Assembly: GCA_964468755.1 (NCBI GenBank)
Contig: CAYXWH010000005.1
Span: 1-52,367, forward strand
DNA length: 52,367 nucleotides
Source of the DNA: CAYXWH01 sp964468755
GTDB taxonomy: Bacteria; Chloroflexota; Dehalococcoidia; Dehalococcoidales; RBG-16-60-22
Reading direction: 5' to 3'
The notes under the pieces were generated by a model that saw only the letters and a program-made list of their open reading frames with translations, was not told where the DNA came from and searched no databases. This document shows, piece by piece, positions 16,802 to 24,243 of this stretch; position 1 is the first letter of the stretch, and each line of letters opens with the position of its first letter. The translations under genes were made by a program, and so were the position numbers.

Positions 16802-16945
16802 CAATTACCTCCCAGGCAAAGCTATACCAAATTCACTATGGCAGGTGTAGCCTTAGCTTGGGAAGTGATAAGGTTCTAGAACATAGTTCTATTGTGTGTG
16901 TGAACCCGTGAGCGTGGTGAGGCATGTGGCGTGGTTAGCGGGCGG

Positions 16946-16965
16946 TGTGGTAACGAGTAATTAGG
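16946..16965. repeat. Dispersed 20-bp repeat, copy 1
   Basis: TGTGGTAACGAGTAATTAGG. It matches a second copy at 30481-30500 in 19 of 20 bases. This copy overlaps the stop codon of the small minus-strand gene ending at 16961. Confidence 0.5.
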
Positions 16966-17323
16966 GCTCTTGAGAAGCCGATTCCTGGGAAATGGCAAGC
17001 TCCCTGAGTTGCCGGTCCAGTTCCTCAAGGCAGTCATTTAGCGGCGGTTCTGCCAGTCCCAGTCCGCAGCTGAGGAAAAACTCGAGGAAGCTGCGCATGA
17101 GTATCCCTGTCTTCCGGGTAAACTGGAGGAATTCTCGCCTGGTTATGTAGTCTCCCTGGATTTGAGCCTCGTCATTATTTTGCAACTGGCTATCAATGAG
17201 GGTATGGAGATATTCCGGTCGGCTCATGTCACCGCGTTGAACGTCTATTTTGCTTACTAACGCCTCATCGACGACCAGGATGGCCTCTTTTTCGTCAACT
17301 ATCAGTACCCTGTCCCCAGCCAC
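16961..17323 (-). CDS. Small protein with ribbon-helix-helix-like N-terminal region
   Basis: A 120-residue protein of unknown function. Its N-terminal part (ILVVDEALVSKID then RGDMSRPEYLHTLIDSQL) has the strand-helix-helix look of ribbon-helix-helix DNA-binding domains, including the D-x-S-R-x-E start of helix 2. The rest is a predicted helical region (REFLQFTRKTGILMRSFLEFF). GTG at 17323 is chosen because AAGGGGG lies 5-6 bases upstream; an ATG at 17344 lacks a ribosome site. The family is inferred. The 157 bases between it and GH3 hold an imperfect leader hairpin for GH3 and nothing else recognisable. Confidence 0.6.
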   Translation of the reverse strand: MAGDRVLIVDEKEAILVVDEALVSKIDVQRGDMSRPEYLHTLIDSQLQNNDEAQIQGDYITRREFLQFTRKTGILMRSFLEFFLSCGLGLAEPPLNDCLEELDRQLRELAISQESASQEP

Positions 17324-17364
17324 TGTATGCCCCCTTGGTTGCATCTTGTCTGATTTACACTCTC

Positions 17365-17373
17365 AATATAGCA
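17365..17373 (-). promoter_or_regulatory. Extended -10 promoter for the RHH-like gene
   Basis: On the minus strand TGCTATATT lies about 41 bp before the GTG at 17323. No -35 is visible. The stretch 17374-17480 is AT-rich and otherwise empty. Confidence 0.35.
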
Positions 17374-17481
17374 CCGGGGCATAAAGCGAGGTATAAAAGT
17401 GATAAATAATACATAAAATTTTTATTAAGCTTTCATTAAGACTATTGTACCGGGGGTGTTCCCATGCTTCCGGCGAAATGA

Positions 17482-17513
17482 ATGAACCGAAGGCAATTGT
17501 GCCTTCGGTTCAT
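17482..17513 (-). terminator. Hairpin terminator after the winged-helix gene
   Basis: A perfect 14-bp inverted repeat (ATGAACCGAAGGCA and its complement) with a 4-base loop lies 26 bases past the winged-helix stop codon. The T-tract on the minus side is poor (TTCATTT), so it may be a weak or factor-assisted terminator, or a processed 3' structure. Confidence 0.55.
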
Positions 17514-17538
17514 GGGTAAAACCGTATACTACTGGTGG

Positions 17539-17820
17539 CTAGGCGACCGTACCAGTTTCCGGTTCCAGCATCTCCTGGATATTGCCAATCAATTCCAGTA
17601 GCTTGAGACCGTTCTCCGTCACCTGGTAGGTAACCGATGGGTTGCCAACCTGGACCTTGTCGATGAGACCTTGCTTCATCAGGAAACTGAGATATTTTTG
17701 TATCTGGCTGTAGCTCAGATTGGCATTGTACATGATTTTGGTTTTCCCCGCTCCGTTTTCGCCCACCTTCAACATGTCGGCAATTATCTCGATGTCGGAG
17801 CGGCGCTGATTTACCATCAT
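17539..17820 (-). CDS. Winged-helix transcriptional regulator (HTH_45-like)
   Basis: A 93-residue DNA-binding protein resembling the archaeal-type winged-helix family (HTH_45). It starts RRSDIEIIADMLKVG, continues GAGKTKIMYNANLSYSQIQKYLSFL (helix-turn-helix, residues 25-48; quoted here in part as IMYNANLSYSQIQKYL), then MKQGLIDKV and a wing ending YQVTENGLKLLELI. The ATG has GGAGG 7 bases upstream. Its promoter (17856-17884) overlaps an inverted repeat, which suggests autoregulation. It stands alone between the RHH-like gene and the prepilin peptidase, and its targets are unknown. Confidence 0.8.
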   Translation of the reverse strand: MMVNQRRSDIEIIADMLKVGENGAGKTKIMYNANLSYSQIQKYLSFLMKQGLIDKVQVGNPSVTYQVTENGLKLLELIGNIQEMLEPETGTVA

Positions 17821-17840
17821 CCACTTGCCTCCACCAGTAC

Positions 17841-17857
17841 ATAGTAACTAGGACTAT
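17841..17857. promoter_or_regulatory. Inverted repeat overlapping the winged-helix gene promoter
   Basis: ATAGT, 7 bp, ACTAT. It overlaps the -10 element and transcription start region of the winged-helix gene, the position of an autorepressor operator. Half-sites are only 5 bp, so confidence is low. Confidence 0.3.
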
Positions 17858-17884
17858 TGTAATGCTCATTGCGCGTACTGTCAA
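17856..17884 (-). promoter_or_regulatory. Sigma70-type promoter for the winged-helix gene
   Basis: On the minus strand a perfect TTGACA (17884-17879), a 17-bp spacer and TACAAT (17861-17856) lie about 36 bp before the ATG. Confidence 0.6.
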
Positions 17885-17933
17885 CAGTTTGAGGCTGTTT
17901 TATGGCATTTGGCGCCAAAATAGTGTCAGAAGG

Positions 17934-18737
17934 CTAAAAAAAGGCAAGGTACCAGCCGAGGATATCCTTTCCCCAGAAAAGGGTAACGATAGGCCCTATT
18001 GCCAGGAAGGTGCCGTACGGTATAACATCTTTGCGCCCCTTTTTTCTCAGCAGGAGCAGGGCGATGGCGTAGACGCCCCCGATGACAATACCGATTAAAA
18101 GGGCGGTAAATACCCCGGGGAAGCCAGTGACCAGTCCAATCAGTGCCGCCAGCTTCACGTCTCCCCAGCCCATTCCCTGCGGACTGATAAGAATCGGTAT
18201 CAGAAAAAAGAAAAAGCCGATGGCACCACCGAGCAGGCTGCCGGTGAGCCCGCTCAGTCCGGCTGCCACCATGGGCCAGGGCAGCGAAATATCGATGATT
18301 CCCGGCGGCGGGTGAAAGAAGCTGATAACCAGAGCCAGCAGCGCTGCCGGGTAGGTTACCTTGTTCAGGATAAGCTGGTGTTCCCAGTCGATAAACAGGA
18401 TGGCCAGGAAAAGGCAGCTGTAAAAAGCGGTGACGACGAAGGCAGCGCCAAGCCCGTAGTGCCAGTAACTGAAAGCCACCAGGCCGGCGCTGGCTATCTC
18501 TACCCACAGTGAGCGAAGCGGGATATGGGCATGGCAGTAGCGGCAGCGGCCTCTCAGCCATATATAGCTGAGCAACGGTACCAGGTCTTTAATTGAGAGC
18601 CGGCGCTGGCAGGCATCACAGTGCGACGGCGGAGACAGCAGCGACCGGCCCGCCGGTAAGCGGTCAATACAAACGTTGAGAAAGCTGCCGATAGCCAGAC
18701 CGAGCAGAACGAAGATGATGGTCAGGGTGATTTCCAT
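17934..18737 (-). CDS. pilD: Prepilin peptidase (A24 family)
   Basis: A 267-residue polytopic membrane aspartyl protease that cleaves and usually N-methylates type IV prepilins. The N-terminal methylase-type region has GSFLNVCIDRLP near residue 17 and a four-Cys cluster (CDAC near 40, CRYC near 65). Catalytic aspartates sit in LFIDWEHQLILN near 115 and in GMGWGDVKLAALIG near 188 (the GxGD motif). Seven or eight membrane segments are visible. The start ATG has only a weak ribosome site. It lies close to the pilin and pilus assembly genes, its likely substrates. Confidence 0.93.
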   Translation of the reverse strand: MEITLTIIFVLLGLAIGSFLNVCIDRLPAGRSLLSPPSHCDACQRRLSIKDLVPLLSYIWLRGRCRYCHAHIPLRSLWVEIASAGLVAFSYWHYGLGAAFVVTAFYSCLFLAILFIDWEHQLILNKVTYPAALLALVISFFHPPPGIIDISLPWPMVAAGLSGLTGSLLGGAIGFFFFLIPILISPQGMGWGDVKLAALIGLVTGFPGVFTALLIGIVIGGVYAIALLLLRKKGRKDVIPYGTFLAIGPIVTLFWGKDILGWYLAFF

Positions 18738-18745
18738 TTGACTCT

Positions 18746-18774
18746 ATTTTGCCTGCTTTGCCGGGTCTAGTCAA
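18746..18774 (-). promoter_or_regulatory. Possible promoter for prepilin peptidase
   Basis: On the minus strand TTGACT (18774-18769), a 17-bp spacer and CAAAAT (18751-18746) lie just before the ATG at 18737. Confidence 0.35.
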
Positions 18775-18792
18775 CCAGAGAAACCTGTAGAT

Positions 18793-18807
18793 TGGCACCT
18801 GGTTTGC
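18793..18807 (+). promoter_or_regulatory. Sigma54-like -24/-12 element upstream of pilin
   Basis: TGGCACCTGGTTTGC matches the sigma54 consensus TGGCACGNNNNTTGC at all fixed positions but one, with correct GG-GC spacing. It is on the pilin strand, 190 bp before the pilin start. Sigma54 controls pilA in several other phyla, but I believe it is generally absent from Chloroflexota, so this may be chance. Confidence 0.3.
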
Positions 18808-18859
18808 CTGTACTTTGCTGCCATCATTACATGTAGCGCCGTGCTTTTCAAGGCAGGTG

Positions 18860-18985
18860 ATGTCTCTTCACCGCTTCATACATGACTATATTACTATCAT
18901 GAACCAGTACCAATACCTCATTGAAATAGAATCGGAGTATGTTAATCTTAGAATTAGTCAAATAATTTATAATTCATCGCGATAA
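18860..18985 (+). CDS. Possible 41-codon leader ORF ahead of the pilin gene
   Basis: An ATG at 18860 (or GTG at 18857) opens 41 codons that end in a TAA running directly into the pilin ribosome site (TAAGGAGG). The predicted peptide starts MSLHRFIHDYITIMNQ. AAGG lies about 6 bases upstream of the ATG. The layout would couple its translation to pilin. It could equally be a chance opening in an AT-rich leader; a TATAAT box at 18968-18973 lies inside it. Confidence 0.25.
   Translation: MSLHRFIHDYITIMNQYQYLIEIESEYVNLRISQIIYNSSR
18968..18973 (+). promoter_or_regulatory. Candidate -10 element for the pilin gene
   Basis: TATAAT lies 23 bp before the pilin GTG. No -35 hexamer is found at 16-18 bp, so an activator or another element would be needed. 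Confidence 0.3.
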
Positions 18986-18996
18986 GGAGGCAACTG

Positions 18997-19425
18997 GTGA
19001 GAAAATTATTTAAGAAGTTTCGCTATGGCGAAAAGGGGTTCACCCTGATTGAGCTGCTGGTGGTGGTAGCCATTCTGGGTGTACTGGCGGCGGTAGTGGT
19101 CCCTAATGTAGGGAAATTCATGGGCAGAGGTAAAAATGAAGCCGGTCTGACGGAACTCCACAACGTCGGGACTGCCATGATGGCAATGATGGCGGATACG
19201 GGGACAGCTAATATTACGGCGGTTGCCGCTACCGATCCTGCCAATGACATGAGCGCTTTCCCCGATGGCACTAGTCCGCTCTACGGAGCTTCCGGCTCGC
19301 GTTACCTGATGAAACAAACAACCAAATACTGGTATAGCTGTGAAGGCGACGGTACAGTACGTGGCTGGTGGACAGCAGACGGGTCTACCAGTGGTGGAGA
19401 GATAGGCGTAGATGACGCGCCTTAG
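18997..19425 (+). CDS. Type IV major pilin-like prepilin
   Basis: A 142-residue prepilin. A basic leader ends GEKG, then the mature chain begins FTLIELLVVVAILGVLAAVV, with Phe+1 and Glu+5 as required for cleavage and pilus polymerisation. The globular part is small and Gly/Thr-rich (WYSCEGDGTVRGWW near residue 110). GTG start with AAGGAGG seven bases upstream. It is transcribed against the main pilus operon and ends at a strong terminator, so it is its own unit and probably the most highly expressed pilus gene. Called major pilin from its separate unit and terminator; this is inference. Confidence 0.9.
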   Translation: MRKLFKKFRYGEKGFTLIELLVVVAILGVLAAVVVPNVGKFMGRGKNEAGLTELHNVGTAMMAMMADTGTANITAVAATDPANDMSAFPDGTSPLYGASGSRYLMKQTTKYWYSCEGDGTVRGWWTADGSTSGGEIGVDDAP

Positions 19426-19473
19426 TGTTTATTACCTGAGCCATAGCTAAGTTAGAAAATAAAGTAAATAAGG

Positions 19474-19508
19474 GAGCCTGCCGGTTCTGTCGGCAGGCTC
19501 TTTTTTTT
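19474..19508. terminator. Rho-independent terminator between pilin and pilT (bidirectional)
   Basis: A 10-bp perfect stem (GAGCCTGCCG with its complement) has a 7-base loop and is followed by eight T on the plus strand, ending pilin transcription. On the minus strand the stem is followed by the T-rich CCTTATTTACTTTATTTTC, so it can also stop the leftward pilus operon after pilT. Confidence 0.85.
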
Positions 19509-19561
19509 ATCCACAACCCTGCGTTTTCAGTGACAGTCTACAAGCGGATATTTTGCAGGGT

Positions 19562-20647
19562 TTACCGGGTTACCGTTGTGGAGAAGGTATCGCTCTCGCC
19601 GATGAGCTTGGTTACTTCCTCCCGCTCGTTGCAGAAGGAAAACAGGCTGTCCCGGTCGATGTCACTATTCCGGTACAGGTCCACCAGTGCTTTGTCGAGC
19701 AGTTGCATTCCGAGATGAGCGTTCATGCGGATGGTGTTGGGTAGCTGGTAAATCTTTCCGTCCCTGATGAGGTTTCTCACCGCCGAGTTAGCCAGCATAA
19801 CCTCGACAGCGGCTACCCGTCCCGAGCCATCGGCTTTGGGGACAAGTGCCTGGCAGAGCACGCCGACGATGAGTGAGGCGAGCTGGGTCTGGGCGAGATG
19901 GCGCTCGTAAGGCGGGAACAGGTCAATGATTCGGTCGATTGCCTGCGAGGCGCTGGGGGCATGGCCGGTGGTTAATACCAGATGCCCCGTCTCGGCTACC
20001 GTGAGCGCCGCCGCCGCCGTTTCCAGGTCTCTCATTTCGCCAACCAGAATCACGTCCGGGTCCTGTCTCAATACGTGCTTCAGTGCCTCGGCAAAGGAGA
20101 GGGTGTCACTACCGAGTTCCCGCTGCGTTACCATGCAGTTCTGGTTAAGGTGAACATATTCGATGGGGTCTTCAATGGTGACTATACGGCGGCTCTCCGT
20201 ATTGTTCAGGTGGCGTATCATGGCGGCCAGGGTAGTGGATTTGCCGCTGCCGGTAGGGCCGCTGACCACCACCAGTCCGCGGCGCTTGAGCACCAGCTCC
20301 CGGCAGATTTCGGGTAACCCCAGTTCTCCGATGGTGGGGATGACCGACGGCAGCAGGCGGATGACCAGGCTGACTGTCCCGCGCTGTCGGGCGGCGTTAC
20401 AACGGACCCGGCCGACATCGGGGATATCCTCGCCAAAGTCCAGCTCCAGGTTCTGCTGGTATGTTACCCTTTGTTCTTCGGAAGCCAGCTGCCGGAAAGC
20501 CTGCTCGGCTTCATCGCTGGTTAGCGTCGGCAAATCGGCCGGCTGTAACAGACCATGGACCCGGAACTGTGGCGGAGTGCCGGCTACCAGGTGCAAATCG
20601 GAAGCGCCTGCCTCCTTGGCTGCTCGCAGTAATGAGAAAATATCCAC
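19562..20647 (-). CDS. pilT: Type IV pilus retraction ATPase PilT
   Basis: A 361-residue hexameric ATPase that powers pilus disassembly and twitching. The N-terminal domain (ASDLHLVAGTPPQFRVHG near residue 15) is followed by Walker A GPTGSGKSTT near 134, the Asp box TIEDPIEYVH near 160, Walker B DPDVILVGEMRDLET near 200 and a His-box variant LTTGHAPSASQAIDRI near 225. The C-terminal LIRDGKIYQL near 300 corresponds to the AIREGK motif that marks PilT. The GTG start overlaps the stop of pilM(N) (TAGTG). It is last in the pilus operon. Confidence 0.94.
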   Translation of the reverse strand: MDIFSLLRAAKEAGASDLHLVAGTPPQFRVHGLLQPADLPTLTSDEAEQAFRQLASEEQRVTYQQNLELDFGEDIPDVGRVRCNAARQRGTVSLVIRLLPSVIPTIGELGLPEICRELVLKRRGLVVVSGPTGSGKSTTLAAMIRHLNNTESRRIVTIEDPIEYVHLNQNCMVTQRELGSDTLSFAEALKHVLRQDPDVILVGEMRDLETAAAALTVAETGHLVLTTGHAPSASQAIDRIIDLFPPYERHLAQTQLASLIVGVLCQALVPKADGSGRVAAVEVMLANSAVRNLIRDGKIYQLPNTIRMNAHLGMQLLDKALVDLYRNSDIDRDSLFSFCNEREEVTKLIGESDTFSTTVTR

Positions 20648-22263
20648 TATTCATTTCCCCCGGCTTTCAGTATAATATTAAAGACCATATCTTCGTTTAC
20701 ATCCTCTATGTACTCTTCCCCGGCGTCTTCCTCGCCGCCGCCTTCCCCGCCGGTGGTTTCTCCTTCTTCACCGGTAGCTTCTCCTTCCTCGCCAGTGGTT
20801 TCCTCGCCCTCAGCGGACCCTTCTTCACCGAAACCTTGCTCGCTTTCTGCCTGACCAACACCAACCCTTCTGATACTGGCGATGGTGACTTCGGTGAATC
20901 TGCCGCACTTGTCGAGTTTTCTGGCAAATGAGAGGACTTCCTGTTCGCTCAGCGCCTGCCCCGATAAATTTATTTGAGTACTGCTGTGAGCAATGTGGCT
21001 CAGCTGGATACCGGCGAACAGGTTGTCAGTGACCGCCTGTAAATCGCCATTAATGGTGCTGCCGCCATTTTCTATTTCAGCCAGTGCCGACGTAAAGCTA
21101 TCCCGCGATGCTGTGGCGGTGGCAACTTTTTGTTCCAGTTGGTTAATTTCCTGCTGCAATTCCTGTTTCCGGAGCAGTTTCTGCTCCAGTATATAGTTGG
21201 TGTTGTCGAGCTGGCCATTCATGGCGCTAATACTCGCGGAGGTCGCCTGGATAGCCATTATCCCGCCGGCGATTAAGCCAATGATTACCACGGCACTGGG
21301 CACGGCAATGATGCGCGACACGGAAATCGGTTTGGCGCGGTAGGGGGCAGGTAGCGCATTGAGATTGGCGACAGACGGCCCCGCTTCTTTGTCCAGTTCT
21401 TTGAGGGTGAGCCCGACATTCACCATATAATTGGTGAGGTCCAGCTTTTTGGGGTTTTTCAGTGGTGATGCGAGTACTGACAGCGGATAGCCCAGTTCAT
21501 CAGCCAGGGACTTGCCCAGGTCAGGCTTTTCCGCCAGCTCTCCGGTGACGAATATCGGTGTCTCATCGTCAAGAGGGTTTTCCGGATTGTTTGAGTTATA
21601 GAATTCGATGGTCCGCCGCACATCATCCCGCACCATGGCGAGCTTTTCCTCTGATGAGAGGACTTCGCTGGGAAAGGGGATAGTGCGTACCGGCTGGGGA
21701 GTCCCGTTCGCCATGATGATGATGTCGGCTTCAATCGACTGCATATCGACGATGATTGCCGTCTCTTCCTTAACTACCCTGGCGAGGGCAAGTGGTTTAA
21801 TATCCATCAGATAGGGCTTCAACCCCACCTGCCGGGTTATCTTGATCAGGTTATCGGCGCTACGACGGGGTATGGCAACCAGGAATACCTGTATTTTCCC
21901 TTCCGGCGCCGGTCTCGCCTGCCAGGAAAGGTATAGTTGATCGGGAGGTACCGGCAGCACTCGTTTTGCTTCCCGGGTCACCGCTTCCTCGAGCATTGCC
22001 CGGGGTAACTGGGGCAGAGTGACCGGGCGGGACAAACAGTTACGGCCGCTTATGCCCAGGACAACCTTTTTTGCCCTCACCTTGTTGGCTTTGAGCAGAT
22101 GTTTTATCTTGGTAGTAATTTCCGCCTCTTTGATGTCTTCCTTAAGCTCGGCGGAGCCGAGCTGGAGCTGCGCGCTGGCTAGCTTGTTGAGGCGTTTGCC
22201 CCGGCTCACCATCAGCCGGATGCTGGAGTCATCGATATAAAGGGTAACAATCTTCCTGGCCAA
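20647..22263 (-). CDS. PilM-PilN fusion with acidic Glu/Gly-rich tail
   Basis: A 538-residue pilus alignment protein. Residues 1-290 form an actin-like PilM domain (VTLYIDDSSIRLMV; LGISGRNCLSRPVTLP near 72; AIIVDMQSIEADIIIM near 165). Residues 300-320 contain YRAKPISVSRIIAVPS, then a membrane segment (about 318-338), a coiled coil (about 340-390) and a PilN-like domain (AGIQLSHI, INLSGQALSEQEVLSFARKL). The last 70 residues hold a Glu/Gly/Thr repeat (GEETTGEEGEATGEEGETTG) before the final strand FNIILKAGG. The start is TTG with AAGGAG. It lies two bases after pilO and overlaps pilT. Confidence 0.85.
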   Translation of the reverse strand: MARKIVTLYIDDSSIRLMVSRGKRLNKLASAQLQLGSAELKEDIKEAEITTKIKHLLKANKVRAKKVVLGISGRNCLSRPVTLPQLPRAMLEEAVTREAKRVLPVPPDQLYLSWQARPAPEGKIQVFLVAIPRRSADNLIKITRQVGLKPYLMDIKPLALARVVKEETAIIVDMQSIEADIIIMANGTPQPVRTIPFPSEVLSSEEKLAMVRDDVRRTIEFYNSNNPENPLDDETPIFVTGELAEKPDLGKSLADELGYPLSVLASPLKNPKKLDLTNYMVNVGLTLKELDKEAGPSVANLNALPAPYRAKPISVSRIIAVPSAVVIIGLIAGGIMAIQATSASISAMNGQLDNTNYILEQKLLRKQELQQEINQLEQKVATATASRDSFTSALAEIENGGSTINGDLQAVTDNLFAGIQLSHIAHSSTQINLSGQALSEQEVLSFARKLDKCGRFTEVTIASIRRVGVGQAESEQGFGEEGSAEGEETTGEEGEATGEEGETTGGEGGGEEDAGEEYIEDVNEDMVFNIILKAGGNE

Positions 22264-22265
22264 GG

Positions 22266-22832
22266 TCAGTCTCCTTGATTATGGTTATAGACAACGAACT
22301 GGAGGTGGGTTGTCGCCCAAACTTCGTTTTCATCGGTAGTTTCGGGAATATTCATATCGGCGGATTTAACCACACCGGTGGTAAAGTCAGTATTCAGCTT
22401 GATAATGAATTCAATCAAATCGTCCACTTTCCCTTCGGCTCTGGCATTAAAGGATAATGCCACGCAGTTAACACCGGCCATTTCTTCCGGTGAGATGCCT
22501 GATGTGGACAGGACCATCAGTTTCACATTACAGGACTTGGCAATCTCAAATAGAATGTCGGTTTCCTCGATGCTATCGATGGGAAAACACAGGTCATCCC
22601 GGGCAGTTTCCAGTTCGGCTTGAATCTGCTCAGCCTGCTCGTCCAGCGCTGCTTTTCGGGACGAGAGGTCTTTGAGTTCAAAATTGCTTAACCTTTGTTC
22701 GGCAATGGCTATATCCGCATTGAGCTGGTCCTGCGCCTCAATTTGCTTGGCGTAGGTAAAACCAAGGCTGGCGACAGCTACAATGAAAATGCCGGTGATG
22801 AGAACGAGATAGCCTGTTTTGCTTAGCTTCAA
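22266..22832 (-). CDS. PilO-like pilus assembly protein
   Basis: A 188-residue protein with the PilO layout: a short cytoplasmic start, one membrane segment (residues 8-28), a coiled coil (about 30-75, EQRLSNFELKDLSSRKAAL) and a ferredoxin-like C-terminal domain (VALSFNARAEGKVDDLIEFI). In other systems PilO pairs with PilN to tie the platform to the rest of the machine; the partner here would be the PilM-PilN fusion that follows directly. TTG start with TAGGAG six bases upstream. Confidence 0.8.
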   Translation of the reverse strand: MKLSKTGYLVLITGIFIVAVASLGFTYAKQIEAQDQLNADIAIAEQRLSNFELKDLSSRKAALDEQAEQIQAELETARDDLCFPIDSIEETDILFEIAKSCNVKLMVLSTSGISPEEMAGVNCVALSFNARAEGKVDDLIEFIIKLNTDFTTGVVKSADMNIPETTDENEVWATTHLQFVVYNHNQGD

Positions 22833-22854
22833 TTTATGCTCCTAACCGGCGGCA

Positions 22855-23697
22855 TTAGTTCACTACTCGCCAGGAAATAATAGTTGGCACTGAGTCAATC
22901 ATTATAATATCGGCAACTATGGTGGCGGTGGTCTCACTGTCTTTGCTGGCGGTAGCCGTAATGACGTAGAGTTCACCGGTCATTTCGCCCACCTCGCCAA
23001 TGTCAGTCCGGTTAGCCACCACCCAGGAATAATCACCCTCCAGTTCTCCGTCTCCGGTGATGTAGAAACTCTGGGTCTCTATCGGATCATTCTTGGAAAC
23101 ATCGGGATAGGGTTCCGGGAATTCCCATTTGTACATATAAGCTCCCGCCGAGTCCTGGTGTTCTGCCGGCTCGGCGGCTGACAGGTTATCGGGAAAACTG
23201 GCCGCTGAATCTGGCTTGTACTGGTAGCCGGGCGGCAGCCTGGCTCCGACCTCGGTTATGTGTATGACCGTCGTTTCTCCCTGCCAGGTAACCGTGATGG
23301 TGTATTTCCAGGCTTCGGCACCTCCGTCCCATACGATATCCCCGCTTACCCCGAGATGCTGATTGTGGCTGCCAGCCTGTACCAGTTCGCCAAAATAGAC
23401 GGTGAAAACCCCTTTATCGTCGGTCTGTATATCCACCTGCATCCGGTTAACGTTATCCGACAGTTGTGCCGGTGGTGAGGTGCTCTCTGACAGGCACCAG
23501 AGGGTGTTTTCTATCCCCGCCTCCGCCGCATATATTCCATTTATGCCTTTATCGACGACACGGGTGTGGTTGAGGGTGGTTGCCGCGTAGTTCAGCGTGG
23601 GGACGATGGTCAGCCCACCGAGCATCAGGAGCGCTAGGACGATGGGCAGGGCCTGACCTCGTTCACTGGCAATGGCTCGCTTTAAAAATCTTATCAT
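22855..23697 (-). CDS. PilX-like minor pilin or pilus-associated protein
   Basis: A 280-residue protein with one N-terminal membrane helix. It starts SERGQALPIVLALLMLGGL, which lacks the Phe+1 and Glu+5 of a canonical prepilin, as is usual for PilX-type proteins. A conserved YAAEAGIENTLW helix follows near residue 63. The remaining 200 residues are beta-rich with internal strands such as YTITVTWQGETTVIHITEV, as in a surface-exposed domain. It lies between pilW-like and pilO-like genes in the operon. Assignment is by position and N-terminal pattern. Confidence 0.7.
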   Translation of the reverse strand: MIRFLKRAIASERGQALPIVLALLMLGGLTIVPTLNYAATTLNHTRVVDKGINGIYAAEAGIENTLWCLSESTSPPAQLSDNVNRMQVDIQTDDKGVFTVYFGELVQAGSHNQHLGVSGDIVWDGGAEAWKYTITVTWQGETTVIHITEVGARLPPGYQYKPDSAASFPDNLSAAEPAEHQDSAGAYMYKWEFPEPYPDVSKNDPIETQSFYITGDGELEGDYSWVVANRTDIGEVGEMTGELYVITATASKDSETTATIVADIIMIDSVPTIISWRVVN

Positions 23698-23709
23698 TGT
23701 TGTCCCCGG

Positions 23710-24243
23710 TCAGTTAAAATTGTTGCGGCGGCTAATCTGGTACTCCCTGGTCTCACCGGCATCTTCGTAGGTTGTTGCTATCTTTACCGTGAAAATCTCA
23801 TTCTGATAGCTGACATTGCTGGTATTTGCGGGGTCAACCGGGTCATAGCCGATGTAATCGGCAATTCTGGTATCGGCATTCAACCCGTCGCTGCTCCAGT
23901 GGTTCCGCATGAGGGTTCCCACATGGTCCGACAGCCCGGTGAAATAGTACGTCACCGAGTGGTACACGTCATCACTTTCATAGTCCCGTTCTGTCCAGGA
24001 TAGAATCATAAAATCATCAGCCGACAGGTTATCGGTGACCACGATCTCCGCCATGCGGGCATCGCGGCTGATCCAGTAGCCGGCGTTCTGCACCTGGCGG
24101 ATAACCGTCATCTCGTTGTTATTGCGCTCGTTACAGTTAAAAATCTGGAAAGTGGTGGTCATGGCGGCACTACCTATGAGCGCGATAATCACTGAAGCCA
24201 CTATCAGTTCGAGCGCAGTGAAACCTTTTTGCCCTTTCCTCAT
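23710..24243 (-). CDS. PilW/PulJ-like minor prepilin
   Basis: A 177-residue prepilin with a clear type IV cleavage site: GQKG then FTALELIVASVIIALIGSA (Phe+1, Glu+5). An amphipathic helix (VIRQVQNAGYWISRDARM near residue 43) and a beta domain follow. Such minor pilins prime pilus assembly. AAGGTGG precedes the ATG, which overlaps the stop of the upstream pilV-like gene by four bases (ATGA), so expression is coupled. Confidence 0.82.
   Translation of the reverse strand: MRKGQKGFTALELIVASVIIALIGSAAMTTTFQIFNCNERNNNEMTVIRQVQNAGYWISRDARMAEIVVTDNLSADDFMILSWTERDYESDDVYHSVTYYFTGLSDHVGTLMRNHWSSDGLNADTRIADYIGYDPVDPANTSNVSYQNEIFTVKIATTYEDAGETREYQISRRNNFN

Noticed and set aside
20461..20931. 156-codon plus-strand frame with hydrophobic Phe/Gly-rich segment
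   Set aside because: Antisense to pilT and to the Glu/Gly repeat of the PilM-PilN gene; the pattern mirrors that repeat.
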